The notes: generated from the sequence alone by a model not told the origin. A DNA stretch of 32,257 bases from Acidimicrobiaceae bacterium (GCA_018699415.1 JABIQM010000160.1:1-32257); one strand, 5' to 3'. Counted from the first letter of the stretch, positions 15,888-24,758 are shown. Numbers and translations: made by a program.

Positions 15888-17127
15888 CCACAGACCCACC
15901 GCGGCCCAACTTGATGCCGCAGACCCATTGGCCGCGTTACGAGACGAATTTGAACTTCCTGACGGGATCTATCTCGTCGGCAACTCGCTCGGTGCGTTGC
16001 CCAAGGCAGCACGGGACTACGTAAACACGGAGTTCGATCGCTGGAGCACGTTGGGAGTTGAGGGTCACTTCACCGGCGACCTCGCCTGGAAGGATTACCA
16101 CGAGTTACTGACCAGCCAGTTCGCTGGGCTTACCGGAGCACTACCTGACGAGGTCGTAGCGATGAACTCGTTGACCGTCAACCTGCATCTGCTGATGGTC
16201 AGCTTCTACCAGCCGACGGCAGCACGCCACAAGATTCTGATCGAGGGTCACGCCTTTCCTTCAGACCATTTCGCCGTCGAATCGCAAATCCGTCAACGCG
16301 GATTCGATCCAAACGACTCCCTGATCCTTCTTGAGCCCCGCAGCGGCGAACAAACGCTTCGGCTCGAGGACACCCTGGCCGCTATCGCCGAGCACGGCGA
16401 CGAACTGGCGCTGGTCTTTCTCCCGGGAGTTCAGTACTACACGGGACAGGTCCTGGCGATGCACGAGATCACCACAGCCGGCCACGCTGTCGGCGCCATC
16501 GTTGGATTCGACCTCGCCCATGCAGTCGGCAACCTTGAGCTCAGCCTTCACGACTGGGATGTCGATTTCGCCGCCTGGTGCACGTACAAGTATCTCAACA
16601 GCGGCCCCGGTGGCGTCGCGGGGGCATTCGTGCATCAGCGTCATGTGACCGACCAGCGCCTACCCAAGCTTCACGGCTGGTGGGGAACGAACAAGACGAG
16701 CCGTTTCGAGATGGCAACCGAATTTGACGCGATCCCGACCGTGGAATCGTGGCAGCTCTCAAATGCACCAGTCCTGCTCATGGCATCACTGCGCGCCTCG
16801 CTCGACATCTTTGACAGGGCCGGAGGAATGGGTCCGCTTCGCCGAAAGACCGAGCAGCAAATTGCGTTCTTTGACCAGCGGCTCAAGGAGTCTCTCGGAG
16901 ACCGCGTTGAGAACATCACGCCCAAGGCACTTGCCGAACGCGGCTGCCAGTTTGCCTTGCGCGTCACCAACGACGATGGCCGGCGCGTCTTCGAGGAATT
17001 GGAGAATGCCCGAGTGCGTTGCGATTGGCGCCACCCCGACGTGATTCGGGTCGCGGCAGTGCCTCTCTACAACTCATTCGACGACATCGATAGGTTCGTT
17101 GACATTCTTGACGGGATTGTGCGATGA
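15880..17127 (+). CDS. kynU: Kynureninase
   Basis: This 415-residue fold-type I PLP enzyme cleaves kynurenine or 3-hydroxykynurenine to (3-hydroxy)anthranilate and alanine. Kynureninase hallmarks are visible: YLVGNSLGALP near the N-terminus, WSTLGVEGHF, MNSLTVNLHLLM, Asp211 in GFDLAHAVGN, and the Schiff-base Lys237 in AAWCTYKYLNSGPGG. Length is normal for the family. The start is GTG at 15880, eight bases downstream of AGAGG (15867-15871) and inside the 3' end of marR. Its stop overlaps the next gene as ATGA. With KMO and TDO following, the in vivo substrate is probably 3-hydroxykynurenine. Confidence 0.96.
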   Translation: MPDHRPTAAQLDAADPLAALRDEFELPDGIYLVGNSLGALPKAARDYVNTEFDRWSTLGVEGHFTGDLAWKDYHELLTSQFAGLTGALPDEVVAMNSLTVNLHLLMVSFYQPTAARHKILIEGHAFPSDHFAVESQIRQRGFDPNDSLILLEPRSGEQTLRLEDTLAAIAEHGDELALVFLPGVQYYTGQVLAMHEITTAGHAVGAIVGFDLAHAVGNLELSLHDWDVDFAAWCTYKYLNSGPGGVAGAFVHQRHVTDQRLPKLHGWWGTNKTSRFEMATEFDAIPTVESWQLSNAPVLLMASLRASLDIFDRAGGMGPLRRKTEQQIAFFDQRLKESLGDRVENITPKALAERGCQFALRVTNDDGRRVFEELENARVRCDWRHPDVIRVAAVPLYNSFDDIDRFVDILDGIVR

Positions 17128-18473
17128 AGGGTCCGATCGCCATTGCCGGCGCAGGGCCAGCGGGATCGCTTCTCGCCATCTATCTCGCTCGCCAAGGCTA
17201 CGGCGTCACGGTCTATGAGAGCCGTCCCGACCTGCGCCGAGCCGAGATCGGAGCTGGCCGATCAATCAATCTCGCGCTCGCCACACGGGGCATCGTCCCC
17301 CTTGTCGATGTCGGCGTGATCGACAAGGTGAATGAGATCACCATCCCAATGCGAGGCCGGATGGTGCATGCCGTTGGTGACCCGACGCCCGCACTTCAGC
17401 CGTACGGCAGCCACGAGCACGAAGTCATCCATTCGGTCTCTCGGAGGGACCTCAACGCGATCCTGCTCGACGCCGCAGAGGCCACCGGACGCGTGACCAT
17501 CGAGTTCGAGCGTCGACTCGACGCTATCGACTTCGACCAATCACTGCTGCACTTCCACGACGGCACGCGTGAGCCGTTCGGCGTGGTGTTCGGTGCCGAT
17601 GGCGCCAACTCTCCAATTCGGGAATCGATCATCGCCAAAGGGGCCTGCACGTTTGACGACGAAGCGCTCGGGCACCAGTACAAGGAACTCACCGTACCTG
17701 CGGCCGGCAATGGGACGTACCTTCTCGATCCCTTGGCGCTTCACATCTGGCCAAGGGGCGAATTCATGCTCATTGCGCTCGCCAACCCCGGCGGCGACTT
17801 TACGGTCACGCTATTTGCTCCTACACAGACCTTTGACACTCTGAACTCGGTGGACGAGATCCAGTCATTCTTTGCCGAGCACTTCTTGGAGTTCGCAGCA
17901 CTCGTCCCCGACCTAGAAACGCAGTTCGTGGAAAACCCCACGGGCAAGCTGGCAACGGTGCGGGTGAGCGGCTGGAGCTACCAAGACCGGGCGGTACTGA
18001 TCGGCGATGCCGCCCACGGGATCGTGCCATTCCATGGCCAAGGCATGAACGCGGCAATGGAGTCGGTGCGAGAGCTTGACCGCCACCTCCGTGCATCACC
18101 CGACGACCTCGTCACCGCCTTCAATGCCTACGAGACCGAACGAAAGCCCAATACCGATGCCATCGCCGAGATGGCGCTCAACAACTACGTCGAGATGCGG
18201 GCCGGCGTCGTCGACCCGGCGTATCTCGCCAAACGCACACTGGCCCTCGAGCTCCAGCGGCGCCACCCCTCCCATCTGAGCCCCCGCTACAACATGGTGA
18301 TGTTCTCCACCATGCCCTACGCCGAGGCGCAAGACCGTGCCACCCAACAAGGTGAGATCATCGATGCGGCCCTCGCCGATCCGTCACTTGACGTCGATGC
18401 CCTCATCAGCGCACTTCCGCTACTTCCCAAAAACGACCCGCTGGCCGACCCAAGAGCCCTTTCCACATCATGA
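17124..18473 (+). CDS. kmo: Kynurenine 3-monooxygenase
   Basis: This 449-residue flavin-dependent aromatic hydroxylase converts L-kynurenine to 3-hydroxykynurenine with NADPH and oxygen. It shows the FAD dinucleotide-binding GAGPAG (9-14), the GADGANS fingerprint (157-163) and the second FAD motif GDAAHGIVPFHGQGMN (294-309). The KMO-typical RSINLALATRG follows the first fold. The C-terminus lacks a clear membrane anchor, as expected for bacterial enzymes. It overlaps kynU and the TDO gene by four bases each (ATGA), so the three enzymes are translationally coupled. Confidence 0.95.
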   Translation: MKGPIAIAGAGPAGSLLAIYLARQGYGVTVYESRPDLRRAEIGAGRSINLALATRGIVPLVDVGVIDKVNEITIPMRGRMVHAVGDPTPALQPYGSHEHEVIHSVSRRDLNAILLDAAEATGRVTIEFERRLDAIDFDQSLLHFHDGTREPFGVVFGADGANSPIRESIIAKGACTFDDEALGHQYKELTVPAAGNGTYLLDPLALHIWPRGEFMLIALANPGGDFTVTLFAPTQTFDTLNSVDEIQSFFAEHFLEFAALVPDLETQFVENPTGKLATVRVSGWSYQDRAVLIGDAAHGIVPFHGQGMNAAMESVRELDRHLRASPDDLVTAFNAYETERKPNTDAIAEMALNNYVEMRAGVVDPAYLAKRTLALELQRRHPSHLSPRYNMVMFSTMPYAEAQDRATQQGEIIDAALADPSLDVDALISALPLLPKNDPLADPRALSTS

Positions 18474-19282
18474 GCCTTCCTTTCGAAAACGACGACGCGT
18501 TCACCTACGGCTCGTATCTGATGGTGCCGGAGCTGCTCAGCTTGCAGCGATGTGTGTCCCATGACCCCGAAACGGGAAAGCCCGAGCATGACGAGACGCT
18601 GTTCATCATCATTCATCAGGTGTACGAACTGTGGTTCAAACAGATACTGCACGAGGTCGACTTCATCATCGCGCAGCTCAACAATGATCAGATCAGTGCC
18701 GCCCAGAATCATCTCAAACGAGTGCTCAAAATCCTGAAGACCTTGGTCGGCCAGCTCGATGTCCTGGAAACCATGACGCCCGCCGAATTCGCCAGCTTTC
18801 GATCGTTTCTTGCCAATGCCAGCGGCTTCCAGTCCGCACAGTTTCGGGAACTCGAATACGCGCTCGGCATCAAGGACCGCATCGAACTCGACTGGTTCAG
18901 CGGCATTGAGGGGGAACGGCTCACCCAGCGCCACGCGTCCGCCACCCTTTGGGATGCGTTCGTCGGCGTCATGCACCGTCAGGGTGCGCCAGTGCCCGCC
19001 CACGTACTGAACCGAGATGTGCGTGAGACAGTTATCGAGAACGCCGAACTGCAAGCAGTGATCATCGACCGTTATAGCGACGAGGGCTTCGCCGGGCTCT
19101 GCGAGACACTTACCGATCTCGACGAAGGCCTTCAGGAGTGGCGGTATCGCCATGTGATGATGGTCAGGCGCACCATCGGTACAAAGATGGGCACAGGCGG
19201 ATCTGACGGAGCTGCGTATCTGGCAACCACACTCTTCCGGCCGGCATTCCCCGATCTGTGGGCTATCCGGACGGCCTTCTGA
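18470..19282 (+). CDS. kynA: Tryptophan 2,3-dioxygenase
   Basis: This 270-residue heme dioxygenase opens the indole ring of L-tryptophan to N-formylkynurenine. The TDO signatures are clear: FTYGSYL near the N-terminus, His49 in IIHQVYELWFKQ on the distal side, Arg126 in SAQFRELEYALG for substrate carboxylate binding, the proximal heme ligand His228 in WRYRHVMMVRRTIG, and the GTGGSDGAAYL substrate loop (241-251). Length matches bacterial homologues. ATG at 18470 overlaps the kmo stop. The gene catalyses the first step of the pathway although it is the fourth gene of the operon. Confidence 0.97.
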   Translation: MSLPFENDDAFTYGSYLMVPELLSLQRCVSHDPETGKPEHDETLFIIIHQVYELWFKQILHEVDFIIAQLNNDQISAAQNHLKRVLKILKTLVGQLDVLETMTPAEFASFRSFLANASGFQSAQFRELEYALGIKDRIELDWFSGIEGERLTQRHASATLWDAFVGVMHRQGAPVPAHVLNRDVRETVIENAELQAVIIDRYSDEGFAGLCETLTDLDEGLQEWRYRHVMMVRRTIGTKMGTGGSDGAAYLATTLFRPAFPDLWAIRTAF

Positions 19283-19299
19283 TACGTCGAGGAATCACA

Positions 19300-19965
19300 A
19301 TGACAAGCCCCGCAACTTCCCTCGTGGACTCGGCTCAGATTCGAGCCTTGGTCGTCGAAGCGGTCGAAGCATCCGCCGAACTGATGGCATCGTCCCCCGT
19401 AGCGGACCAGTGGAACGAGGCCTCCGCCCTTGAGGGCATGACCGTCGGGGCCCTGGCCGCACATCTCGTCCGTGCCGCTGGTTCCACCATTGCCTACCTC
19501 GACCGAACTCCAGTGGACGCCCTACCAAGCACTGAGCTACTCACCCCAACCACCTATTTCCACGCAGCGATCGGGTCTCCAATTCATGAACGAATCAAGC
19601 ACGTCTCTGCGCAAGAGTCATCTCTGGGCCACAGCGCACTCACCGAGAAGTGCACCCAACTCGCCGCCGATCTGAAGACCAGGCTGGCCACAGAGCCCGA
19701 CGACCGACTCGTCGCCGCTCTCGGTGATCGATTTCTCACCCTCGACGATTTCTGCCGCACGCGCATGATCGAAGTGCTCGTCCACCTCGATGACCTCGCA
19801 GTCAGCACGAGTCAGAGGCGCCCCGTGACAGACCCAACGGGTATCGCGATCGTCATTGACATCTCCGTAGGAATCGCTCGACACGCGCATGGCGACTGGA
19901 ACGTGCTCTATGCACTCGCCCGCACTGAACGATCAGCCATCGAGCCCGTCTTTCCCGCCTTCTAA
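19300..19965 (+). CDS. MDMPI-family (mycothiol-dependent maleylpyruvate isomerase-like, DinB-fold) protein
   Basis: This 221-residue protein resembles the N-terminal four-helix domain of mycothiol-dependent maleylpyruvate isomerases. The metal-binding residues can be placed as His55 (ALAAHLVRA), Glu158 and His162 (MIEVLVHLDDLA), with the E-x3-H spacing of that family. Such proteins use the actinobacterial thiol mycothiol in isomerisation or thiol transfer. ATG at 19300 is chosen over an in-frame GTG at 19258 because CGAGGA (19288-19293) lies just upstream and the GTG falls inside the TDO gene. It sits 17 bases after the TDO stop and is likely the last gene of the operon. Its job in tryptophan degradation is unknown. 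Confidence 0.82.
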   Translation: MTSPATSLVDSAQIRALVVEAVEASAELMASSPVADQWNEASALEGMTVGALAAHLVRAAGSTIAYLDRTPVDALPSTELLTPTTYFHAAIGSPIHERIKHVSAQESSLGHSALTEKCTQLAADLKTRLATEPDDRLVAALGDRFLTLDDFCRTRMIEVLVHLDDLAVSTSQRRPVTDPTGIAIVIDISVGIARHAHGDWNVLYALARTERSAIEPVFPAF

Positions 19966-20019
19966 CGCGCACCACAATCGCTGGCACTGCAACACGGCGC
20001 CGCACTTGGCCCAAAACCT

Positions 20020-21063
20020 CTATCCGGCAATGCGGGTTAACCACCGATGACTATCGACCGCCGCGCCAACCTGGATATCAGTCAGTGCGTCGCGGAGCCT
20101 CAGGGTGTTGGGTCCAGGCTGACCATCACCGAACGTCACCGTGTCGCCCTCGAGGTTGAGTGTGCCGACTGGGGCGATGATTGCGGCCGTTCCCGACAGG
20201 AAGGCCTCACCCCGACTTGCCCACTCGCGCAACTCATCGAGCGAGATCCGACGCTCCTCGACTCCGTAGCCAAGATCGACGGCAAGAGCTAGAACCGATG
20301 ACCGGGTAACACCGTGCAGGAACGAATCGTCCAACTCTCGAGTGATGACCCGATCGTTGTCAACGAGGAAGAAGTTTGCGGCGCCCGTCTCGGTGACATC
20401 GCCACCGGACGCAAACAGCACCTGGTCAGCACCGTGTGCGGCCTTCGCGTCCAGCGTCGGGCCGAGCGCCATTGCGTAGTTCGCTCCAGCCTTGGCTCGG
20501 CCGAATTGAGGCGTCGTTCGCGGCGTGTTCGTCTCGACATGGATAGTGAGCGGGCGCACTCCTCCAGCGAAATAATCGCCGACTGGAGAAGCGAAAACGT
20601 AGAACATGGCGGAGTCGCTCGGTGTAGCAGCAGCACCGATATTGATCTGCATTCCAAGAAGCGTTGGACGCAGATAGAGCGATCCCGGTGCATCAGGAGT
20701 GTGAGATGCATTGGCCTCGGCCGCGTCGATAATCATGGTCTTGACTAAAGCAACGTCAGGAACCGACATGTGCAGCTGGGCGACAGTCTGGGCCAGACGA
20801 CGGACATGGTCATCAAGTCGAAAGATCGCCAGCGAGCCGTCGTTCTGGCGAAACGCTTTCATTCCCTCGAAGCAGGTGCTGCCGTAGTGCAGTGCGTGCG
20901 TGGCTGGGTGGAGCGAAAAGTTTTCCATCGGCTCGGCCGAGCCGCTGTATCGGTAGTCATCGCCCGCTTCCATCCGGGCGATGGTGATCTTGTCACCGAA
21001 CAGCGTGCCAAAGGGAGCAGTAAAGGGGTCTGCCGCCTCGACTGGTGAAGATGGGCTGGTCAT
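20020..21063 (-). CDS. ilvE: Branched-chain amino acid aminotransferase (class IV)
   Basis: This 347-residue fold-type IV PLP enzyme exchanges the amino group between Leu/Ile/Val and 2-oxoglutarate. It shows the BCAT features HYGSTCFEGMKAFR (59-72), YLRPTLLG (130-137), the Schiff-base Lys191 in FGRAKAGANYA, and the DVTETGAANFFLV signature (222-234). Length fits the long actinobacterial/eukaryotic BCAT form. A strong GGAGG precedes the ATG at 21063. It is divergent from doeB across 66 bp. A housekeeping role is likely, but class IV aminotransferases can have other amino donors, so a link to ectoine-derived diaminobutyrate cannot be excluded. Confidence 0.92.
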   Translation of the reverse strand: MTSPSSPVEAADPFTAPFGTLFGDKITIARMEAGDDYRYSGSAEPMENFSLHPATHALHYGSTCFEGMKAFRQNDGSLAIFRLDDHVRRLAQTVAQLHMSVPDVALVKTMIIDAAEANASHTPDAPGSLYLRPTLLGMQINIGAAATPSDSAMFYVFASPVGDYFAGGVRPLTIHVETNTPRTTPQFGRAKAGANYAMALGPTLDAKAAHGADQVLFASGGDVTETGAANFFLVDNDRVITRELDDSFLHGVTRSSVLALAVDLGYGVEERRISLDELREWASRGEAFLSGTAAIIAPVGTLNLEGDTVTFGDGQPGPNTLRLRDALTDIQVGAAVDSHRWLTRIAG

Positions 21064-21129
21064 GATCCTCCGATTGGTGACCGAGTGTGCTTTCTACATC
21101 GTACGGGCGATCGTCGCTGGCCGGAAGCC

Positions 21130-22149
21130 ATGACGCTACGGTTTCCTATGCTCGCTAATTCGTCGATTACCTCGACCATCCCCTATGACCAGCCAGGAGT
21201 CCTCCACGGACACCTGCATCTCCCCCATAGTCGCGACGACTCGGCCTACGGGGCGATCATGATTCCGATCTCCGTCATCAATAATGGGCAGGGTCCAACC
21301 GTGCTGCTCACCGGCGGAAACCACGGCGACGAGTACTACGGCCCCCTGGCGCTGACGCGCTTTCTCGCCACAGTTGATCCCGCCACGATCATCGGTCGAG
21401 TGATCGTCGTGCCCTACATGAACTACCCGGCGTTCTCGGCGGGGGCCCGCACCTCGCCCATCGACGCTGGCAATCTCAATCGCGTCTTCCCCGGCTCGCC
21501 GACCGGCACCGTCACCCAGCGGATCGCCGACTATATGACGCGCTATCTGCTGCCCATGGCTGATGCTGTCCTAGATATCCACGACGGGGGCCGGACGCTC
21601 GAATTCATGCCAATGGCCTCAACTCATGTTCTCGACAACAAGGCCGACGAAGCCCGAAACCGCCAGGCAGCGGCCGCCTTCGGTGCACCGTTCGTCACCT
21701 GCTTGGTCGAGCTCGATCAGCTCGGAATGTGGGATTGCACAGTCGAGGAATCCGGTACGGGGTTCGTCACGACCGAACTCGGCGGGGGCGGCACGACTCG
21801 GCCCGACCTGATGCGAATCGCCAGCCAGGGAGTCGTGAACGTTTTGCGCCATTGGGGCGCTATGACGGGCACCGTCGCACCAGCAGCCTCAGCCGTGCTC
21901 CACATCCCCGACGACAACGCTTACGTCATCAGCACCGGCGAGGGGCTCATTGAGTGGCTCGTAAATCTCGGCGACCCGATCGCCGCAGGGCAACCGATCG
22001 CACAGGTCTACAGCACCGTGCACCTCGGGAACGCGCCCGAGGAAATCCTCGCCACCATGGACGGAGTGCTCGCAATGCGCCACTACCCGGGCACCGTGAA
22101 GATGGGTGATGCGATCGCCATGCAGGCAACCCTCACACCAGCGCCCTGA
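21130..22149 (+). CDS. doeB: N-acetyl-L-2,4-diaminobutyrate deacetylase (ectoine degradation), DoeB/EutE-like
   Basis: This 339-residue zinc carboxypeptidase-fold deacylase belongs to the succinylglutamate desuccinylase/aspartoacylase group. Zinc ligands are His65 and Glu68 in TGGNHGDEY and His151 in LDIHDGG; the catalytic Glu216 lies in TTELGGGGT. LHLPHSRDDSAYG, TSPIDAGNLNRVFPG and the C-terminal beta-barrel agree with DoeB/EutE, which removes the acetyl group from N-alpha-acetyl-diaminobutyrate made by DoeA. ATG at 21130 is chosen; the ATG at 21148 is also possible and gives a family-like N-terminus. The gene is divergent from ilvE and tail to tail with doeA (12 bp between stops), whereas doeA and doeB usually lie in the same direction. 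Confidence 0.9.
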   Translation: MTLRFPMLANSSITSTIPYDQPGVLHGHLHLPHSRDDSAYGAIMIPISVINNGQGPTVLLTGGNHGDEYYGPLALTRFLATVDPATIIGRVIVVPYMNYPAFSAGARTSPIDAGNLNRVFPGSPTGTVTQRIADYMTRYLLPMADAVLDIHDGGRTLEFMPMASTHVLDNKADEARNRQAAAAFGAPFVTCLVELDQLGMWDCTVEESGTGFVTTELGGGGTTRPDLMRIASQGVVNVLRHWGAMTGTVAPAASAVLHIPDDNAYVISTGEGLIEWLVNLGDPIAAGQPIAQVYSTVHLGNAPEEILATMDGVLAMRHYPGTVKMGDAIAMQATLTPAP

Positions 22150-22161
22150 TTCCTCACTCGG

Positions 22162-23346
22162 TTAGCTCTTCACGAACAACTTGCGGGGCACATCTGCCAG
22201 CAGCTCGTACCCGGTCTCGGTCACGAGCACCGATTCGGTGATCTCGAGTCCCCAGTCGTCCTGCCAAAGCGCAGGCATGAAGTGGAAGGTCATGCCCGGC
22301 TTCATCTCGGTGAGCTCACCCGGCCGGATGCTGATGTTTCTCTCGCCCCAGTCAGGCGGATAGCTCAGCCCAATGCCGTATCCGGCGCGGCTTTCCTTGT
22401 CATAGCCGTAGGACCGGAGATCGGCGATAAAGGCTCGATGCATGTCGTCGAACGTGTTTCCCGGAGTAACCACGCGGAGTCCGGCCTCGATTGAGGACAA
22501 CAACGCCTCTTCCGCAGCCAGCCACGAAGCTGGAGCAGGACCAAGGTGGATCGTGCGCGACAGCGGCACGTGATAGCGGCGGTACACGCCGGCAACCTCG
22601 AAGAACGACCCTTCACCGGTCACGAGTTCCCGGTCGTCCCATGTGAGATGCGCCGCGCTTGCGTCCTCACCCGTCGGCATCATTGGCACGATGGCCGGAT
22701 AGTCGCCTCCGTGTTCAGGCGTCCCTCTAATTCCGGTGTGATAGATCTCAGCAACGAGATCGTTCTTGCGGATCCCTGGCTCCATCAGCTCAAGAATGCG
22801 CTGGTGCATTTGAGTCACGATCGTGCCCGCGATCCGCATGTAATCAATCTCTCGGGGCGACTTCACCAGGCGAAGCCAGTTCACGAGGCTGGTGGCATCC
22901 ACAATCGTGGCGTTGGGTACGTGCTCAACCAGGCGGGCGTGAGCTCGCGCTGAGTAGTAGTAGTTATCGAACTCAACGCCAATCCGTCCCGTTGCCCATC
23001 CACGGTCGCTCAGTGTCGTGGTTGCGAGATAGTCCATGGCGTGGCGCTCGGTGGACATGACGTAGTGATCGGGATAGCCGATGATGTCATCATCGCTGAG
23101 ATAGGTCGTTCGTTTGGCGCCGTTCGCGTCCATGCCACGCCCAAACCAGACCGGGTCACCGGTACCGCCGACAATCACACACTGTGGGGTATAAAACGAC
23201 CATCCGTCGTAGCCGGTGAGCCACGACATGTTCGATGGGTCGTGCACGATGAGGGTGTCGAGGCTTTGCTCGGCCATAGCAGCGCGTGTCGCGGCCAGCC
23301 GCGTCGCGTATTCATCGCGACCGAAATGAATGATGGCGTCGCTCAT
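22162..23346 (-). CDS. doeA: Ectoine hydrolase, DoeA/EutD-like (metal-free M24 fold)
   Basis: This 394-residue pita-bread-fold protein shows the DoeA hallmarks DPSNMSWLTGYDGWSFYTPQ (36-55), WFGRGMDANGAKRTTYLSDD and IIGYPDHYVMSTERHAMDY. DoeA opens the ectoine ring to N-acetyl-diaminobutyrate. The M24 metal ligands are lost as in creatinase: the second aspartate position is Pro261, the histidine of GHG is Tyr323 (GYGIGLSYPPDWGERN), while Glu250 (FFEVAG) and Glu371 (ITESVLVT) remain. Glu250 is the position I recall as the covalent-intermediate glutamate of EutD. GGAGG precedes the ATG, which overlaps the stop of the upstream PLP gene as ATGA. It converges with doeB. Confidence 0.92.
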   Translation of the reverse strand: MSDAIIHFGRDEYATRLAATRAAMAEQSLDTLIVHDPSNMSWLTGYDGWSFYTPQCVIVGGTGDPVWFGRGMDANGAKRTTYLSDDDIIGYPDHYVMSTERHAMDYLATTTLSDRGWATGRIGVEFDNYYYSARAHARLVEHVPNATIVDATSLVNWLRLVKSPREIDYMRIAGTIVTQMHQRILELMEPGIRKNDLVAEIYHTGIRGTPEHGGDYPAIVPMMPTGEDASAAHLTWDDRELVTGEGSFFEVAGVYRRYHVPLSRTIHLGPAPASWLAAEEALLSSIEAGLRVVTPGNTFDDMHRAFIADLRSYGYDKESRAGYGIGLSYPPDWGERNISIRPGELTEMKPGMTFHFMPALWQDDWGLEITESVLVTETGYELLADVPRKLFVKS

Positions 23347-24527
23347 ACCACCTCCAATGCGTGCGCCAGATCCGCCAAAAGATCATCGACGTGCTCGATG
23401 CCTGCCGAGTAGCGAACCAGGCCCTCTGGGATCCCAAGGGCCGCACGCTCTTGTGGCGTGCACTCGACATGGCTCGTAGTGGCCGGCGGGCCCACCGTGG
23501 TCTCTACTGCTCCGAGATTTGCTGCCCGATGGGCGAGTTTGAGGTGAGGGAGGAACCCCTTCACCGCCTCCAGGCCTCCATCGATAGCAAAACTCAACAT
23601 TGAGCCGAAGCCGGTCATCTGGGAGGCCGCAAGCTCATGTTGGGGGTGCGAAGCGAGGCCTGGATAGTTGACTCTGGTCACCTTGGGGTGAGCTTCGAGG
23701 AATGTGGCGATGGCCATCGCGTTTTCGGCTTGGCGCTCTAAGCGAATTTGCAGGGTCTTCATTCCTCGCAACAACAAATAGGCGGCCATCGGGTCGAGCG
23801 TGGCTCCGTTGATCTCGCGGTACTGGTACACCTTCTTCACCAGATCGGAGCGGCCAACCACGACACCGCCGAGTGCATCAGCATGGCCACCGAGGAACTT
23901 GGTGGCACTGTGCACCACAAGGTCGGCACCGAGTGCGAGCGGAAGCTGATTCATCGGTGTGGCGAACGTATTGTCCACGACAACCGTGGCATTGACCCCA
24001 TGACCAGCAGCAATGAGTCTCCGGAGGTCGAGAACCTTCAGCGTCGGGTTGGTGGGGGTCTCCAGATAGAGCAAGTCACAGCCCTCAGAAACTGCCCTCT
24101 CGATCGCTGGAGTGTCGGTCGTGTCGATGAGATCGCACGTAATTCCAAACGACGGAAGGAAATCCGTGAACAGCAGACTCGTACCGCCATACGTGTCCTT
24201 CACGGACACAACTCGGTTACCGGGTCGTAGTAGGGCGTGCAGCGTGTTCGAGATCGCCGCCATGCCGGTTGATGCGGAGGTGGCAGCCTCACCGCCCTCG
24301 AGCAGCCGAATCTTCTCCTCGAATACGGCAACTGTCGGATTGGTGTTGCGCCCATAGATGTGGCCCTCAGCTACGCCTGTCGCCACGTCGTACCATTCTT
24401 CGAAATCCGGGTACCCGAAAGCCACGCTGTGCACCACCGGTACCTGGGTTGCCCGGTCGAGGAGATAGCGTTCCTCCCCTCCCCATACGGTGACCGAGGC
24501 GGCATCAAGTTCACTGAGGTCTGACAC
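23343..24527 (-). CDS. Cys/Met metabolism PLP-dependent enzyme (cystathionine gamma-synthase / methionine gamma-lyase family)
   Basis: This 394-residue fold-type I enzyme carries the family marks YGR (58-60) of the phosphate-binding loop from the partner subunit, STGMAAI (86-92), Tyr113 in KDTYGGT, Asp185 in VVVDNTFATP and the Schiff-base Lys210 in SATKFLGGHADALGG. It acts in trans-sulfuration, O-acetylhomoserine sulfhydrylation or gamma-elimination; the sequence alone does not decide. GTG at 24527 is preferred because AAGGA (24533-24537) sits five bases upstream; an in-frame GTG at 24542 has no such site. Its stop overlaps doeA (ATGA), so both are one transcript. A gamma-elimination or gamma-replacement on a C4 amino acid would be chemically close to diaminobutyrate, which is speculation. 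Confidence 0.9.
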   Translation of the reverse strand: MSDLSELDAASVTVWGGEERYLLDRATQVPVVHSVAFGYPDFEEWYDVATGVAEGHIYGRNTNPTVAVFEEKIRLLEGGEAATSASTGMAAISNTLHALLRPGNRVVSVKDTYGGTSLLFTDFLPSFGITCDLIDTTDTPAIERAVSEGCDLLYLETPTNPTLKVLDLRRLIAAGHGVNATVVVDNTFATPMNQLPLALGADLVVHSATKFLGGHADALGGVVVGRSDLVKKVYQYREINGATLDPMAAYLLLRGMKTLQIRLERQAENAMAIATFLEAHPKVTRVNYPGLASHPQHELAASQMTGFGSMLSFAIDGGLEAVKGFLPHLKLAHRAANLGAVETTVGPPATTSHVECTPQERAALGIPEGLVRYSAGIEHVDDLLADLAHALEVV

Positions 24528-24758
24528 AGGGTTCCTTCTCACACATGGAAATGCCGCAAAGCTAGTCCCTCCCGCCGAGGTTTGGTCGAAACGCCAACCC
24601 GAGCCCAGGTCTGTTCCGAGCGAGCAAGCGGGTCTGCCGGGCCGCTCATCAGTCCGCTGGCTAGAGGCGACACCGCCTCCTCACCCGGCGCCGCTGGGCT
24701 GAGTTACCTACTGACCGGTAACAAAGTCTAGACTGGGAAGGAAAACGGAGATGACGCT
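24528..24758. promoter_or_regulatory. Divergent intergenic region with perfect inverted repeat and candidate -10 for the second P450
   Basis: These 231 bases carry no gene. A perfect inverted repeat GTTACC (24703-24708) / GGTAAC (24717-24722) with an 8-base centre lies just upstream of TAGACT (24729-24734), a TANNNT -10 candidate on the plus strand. GGAG at 24747-24750 is the P450 ribosome binding site. The repeat looks like a TetR-type operator overlapping the -35 region. The left part must hold the promoter of the Cys/Met enzyme-doeA operon, but I see no clear boxes for it. Confidence 0.45.
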
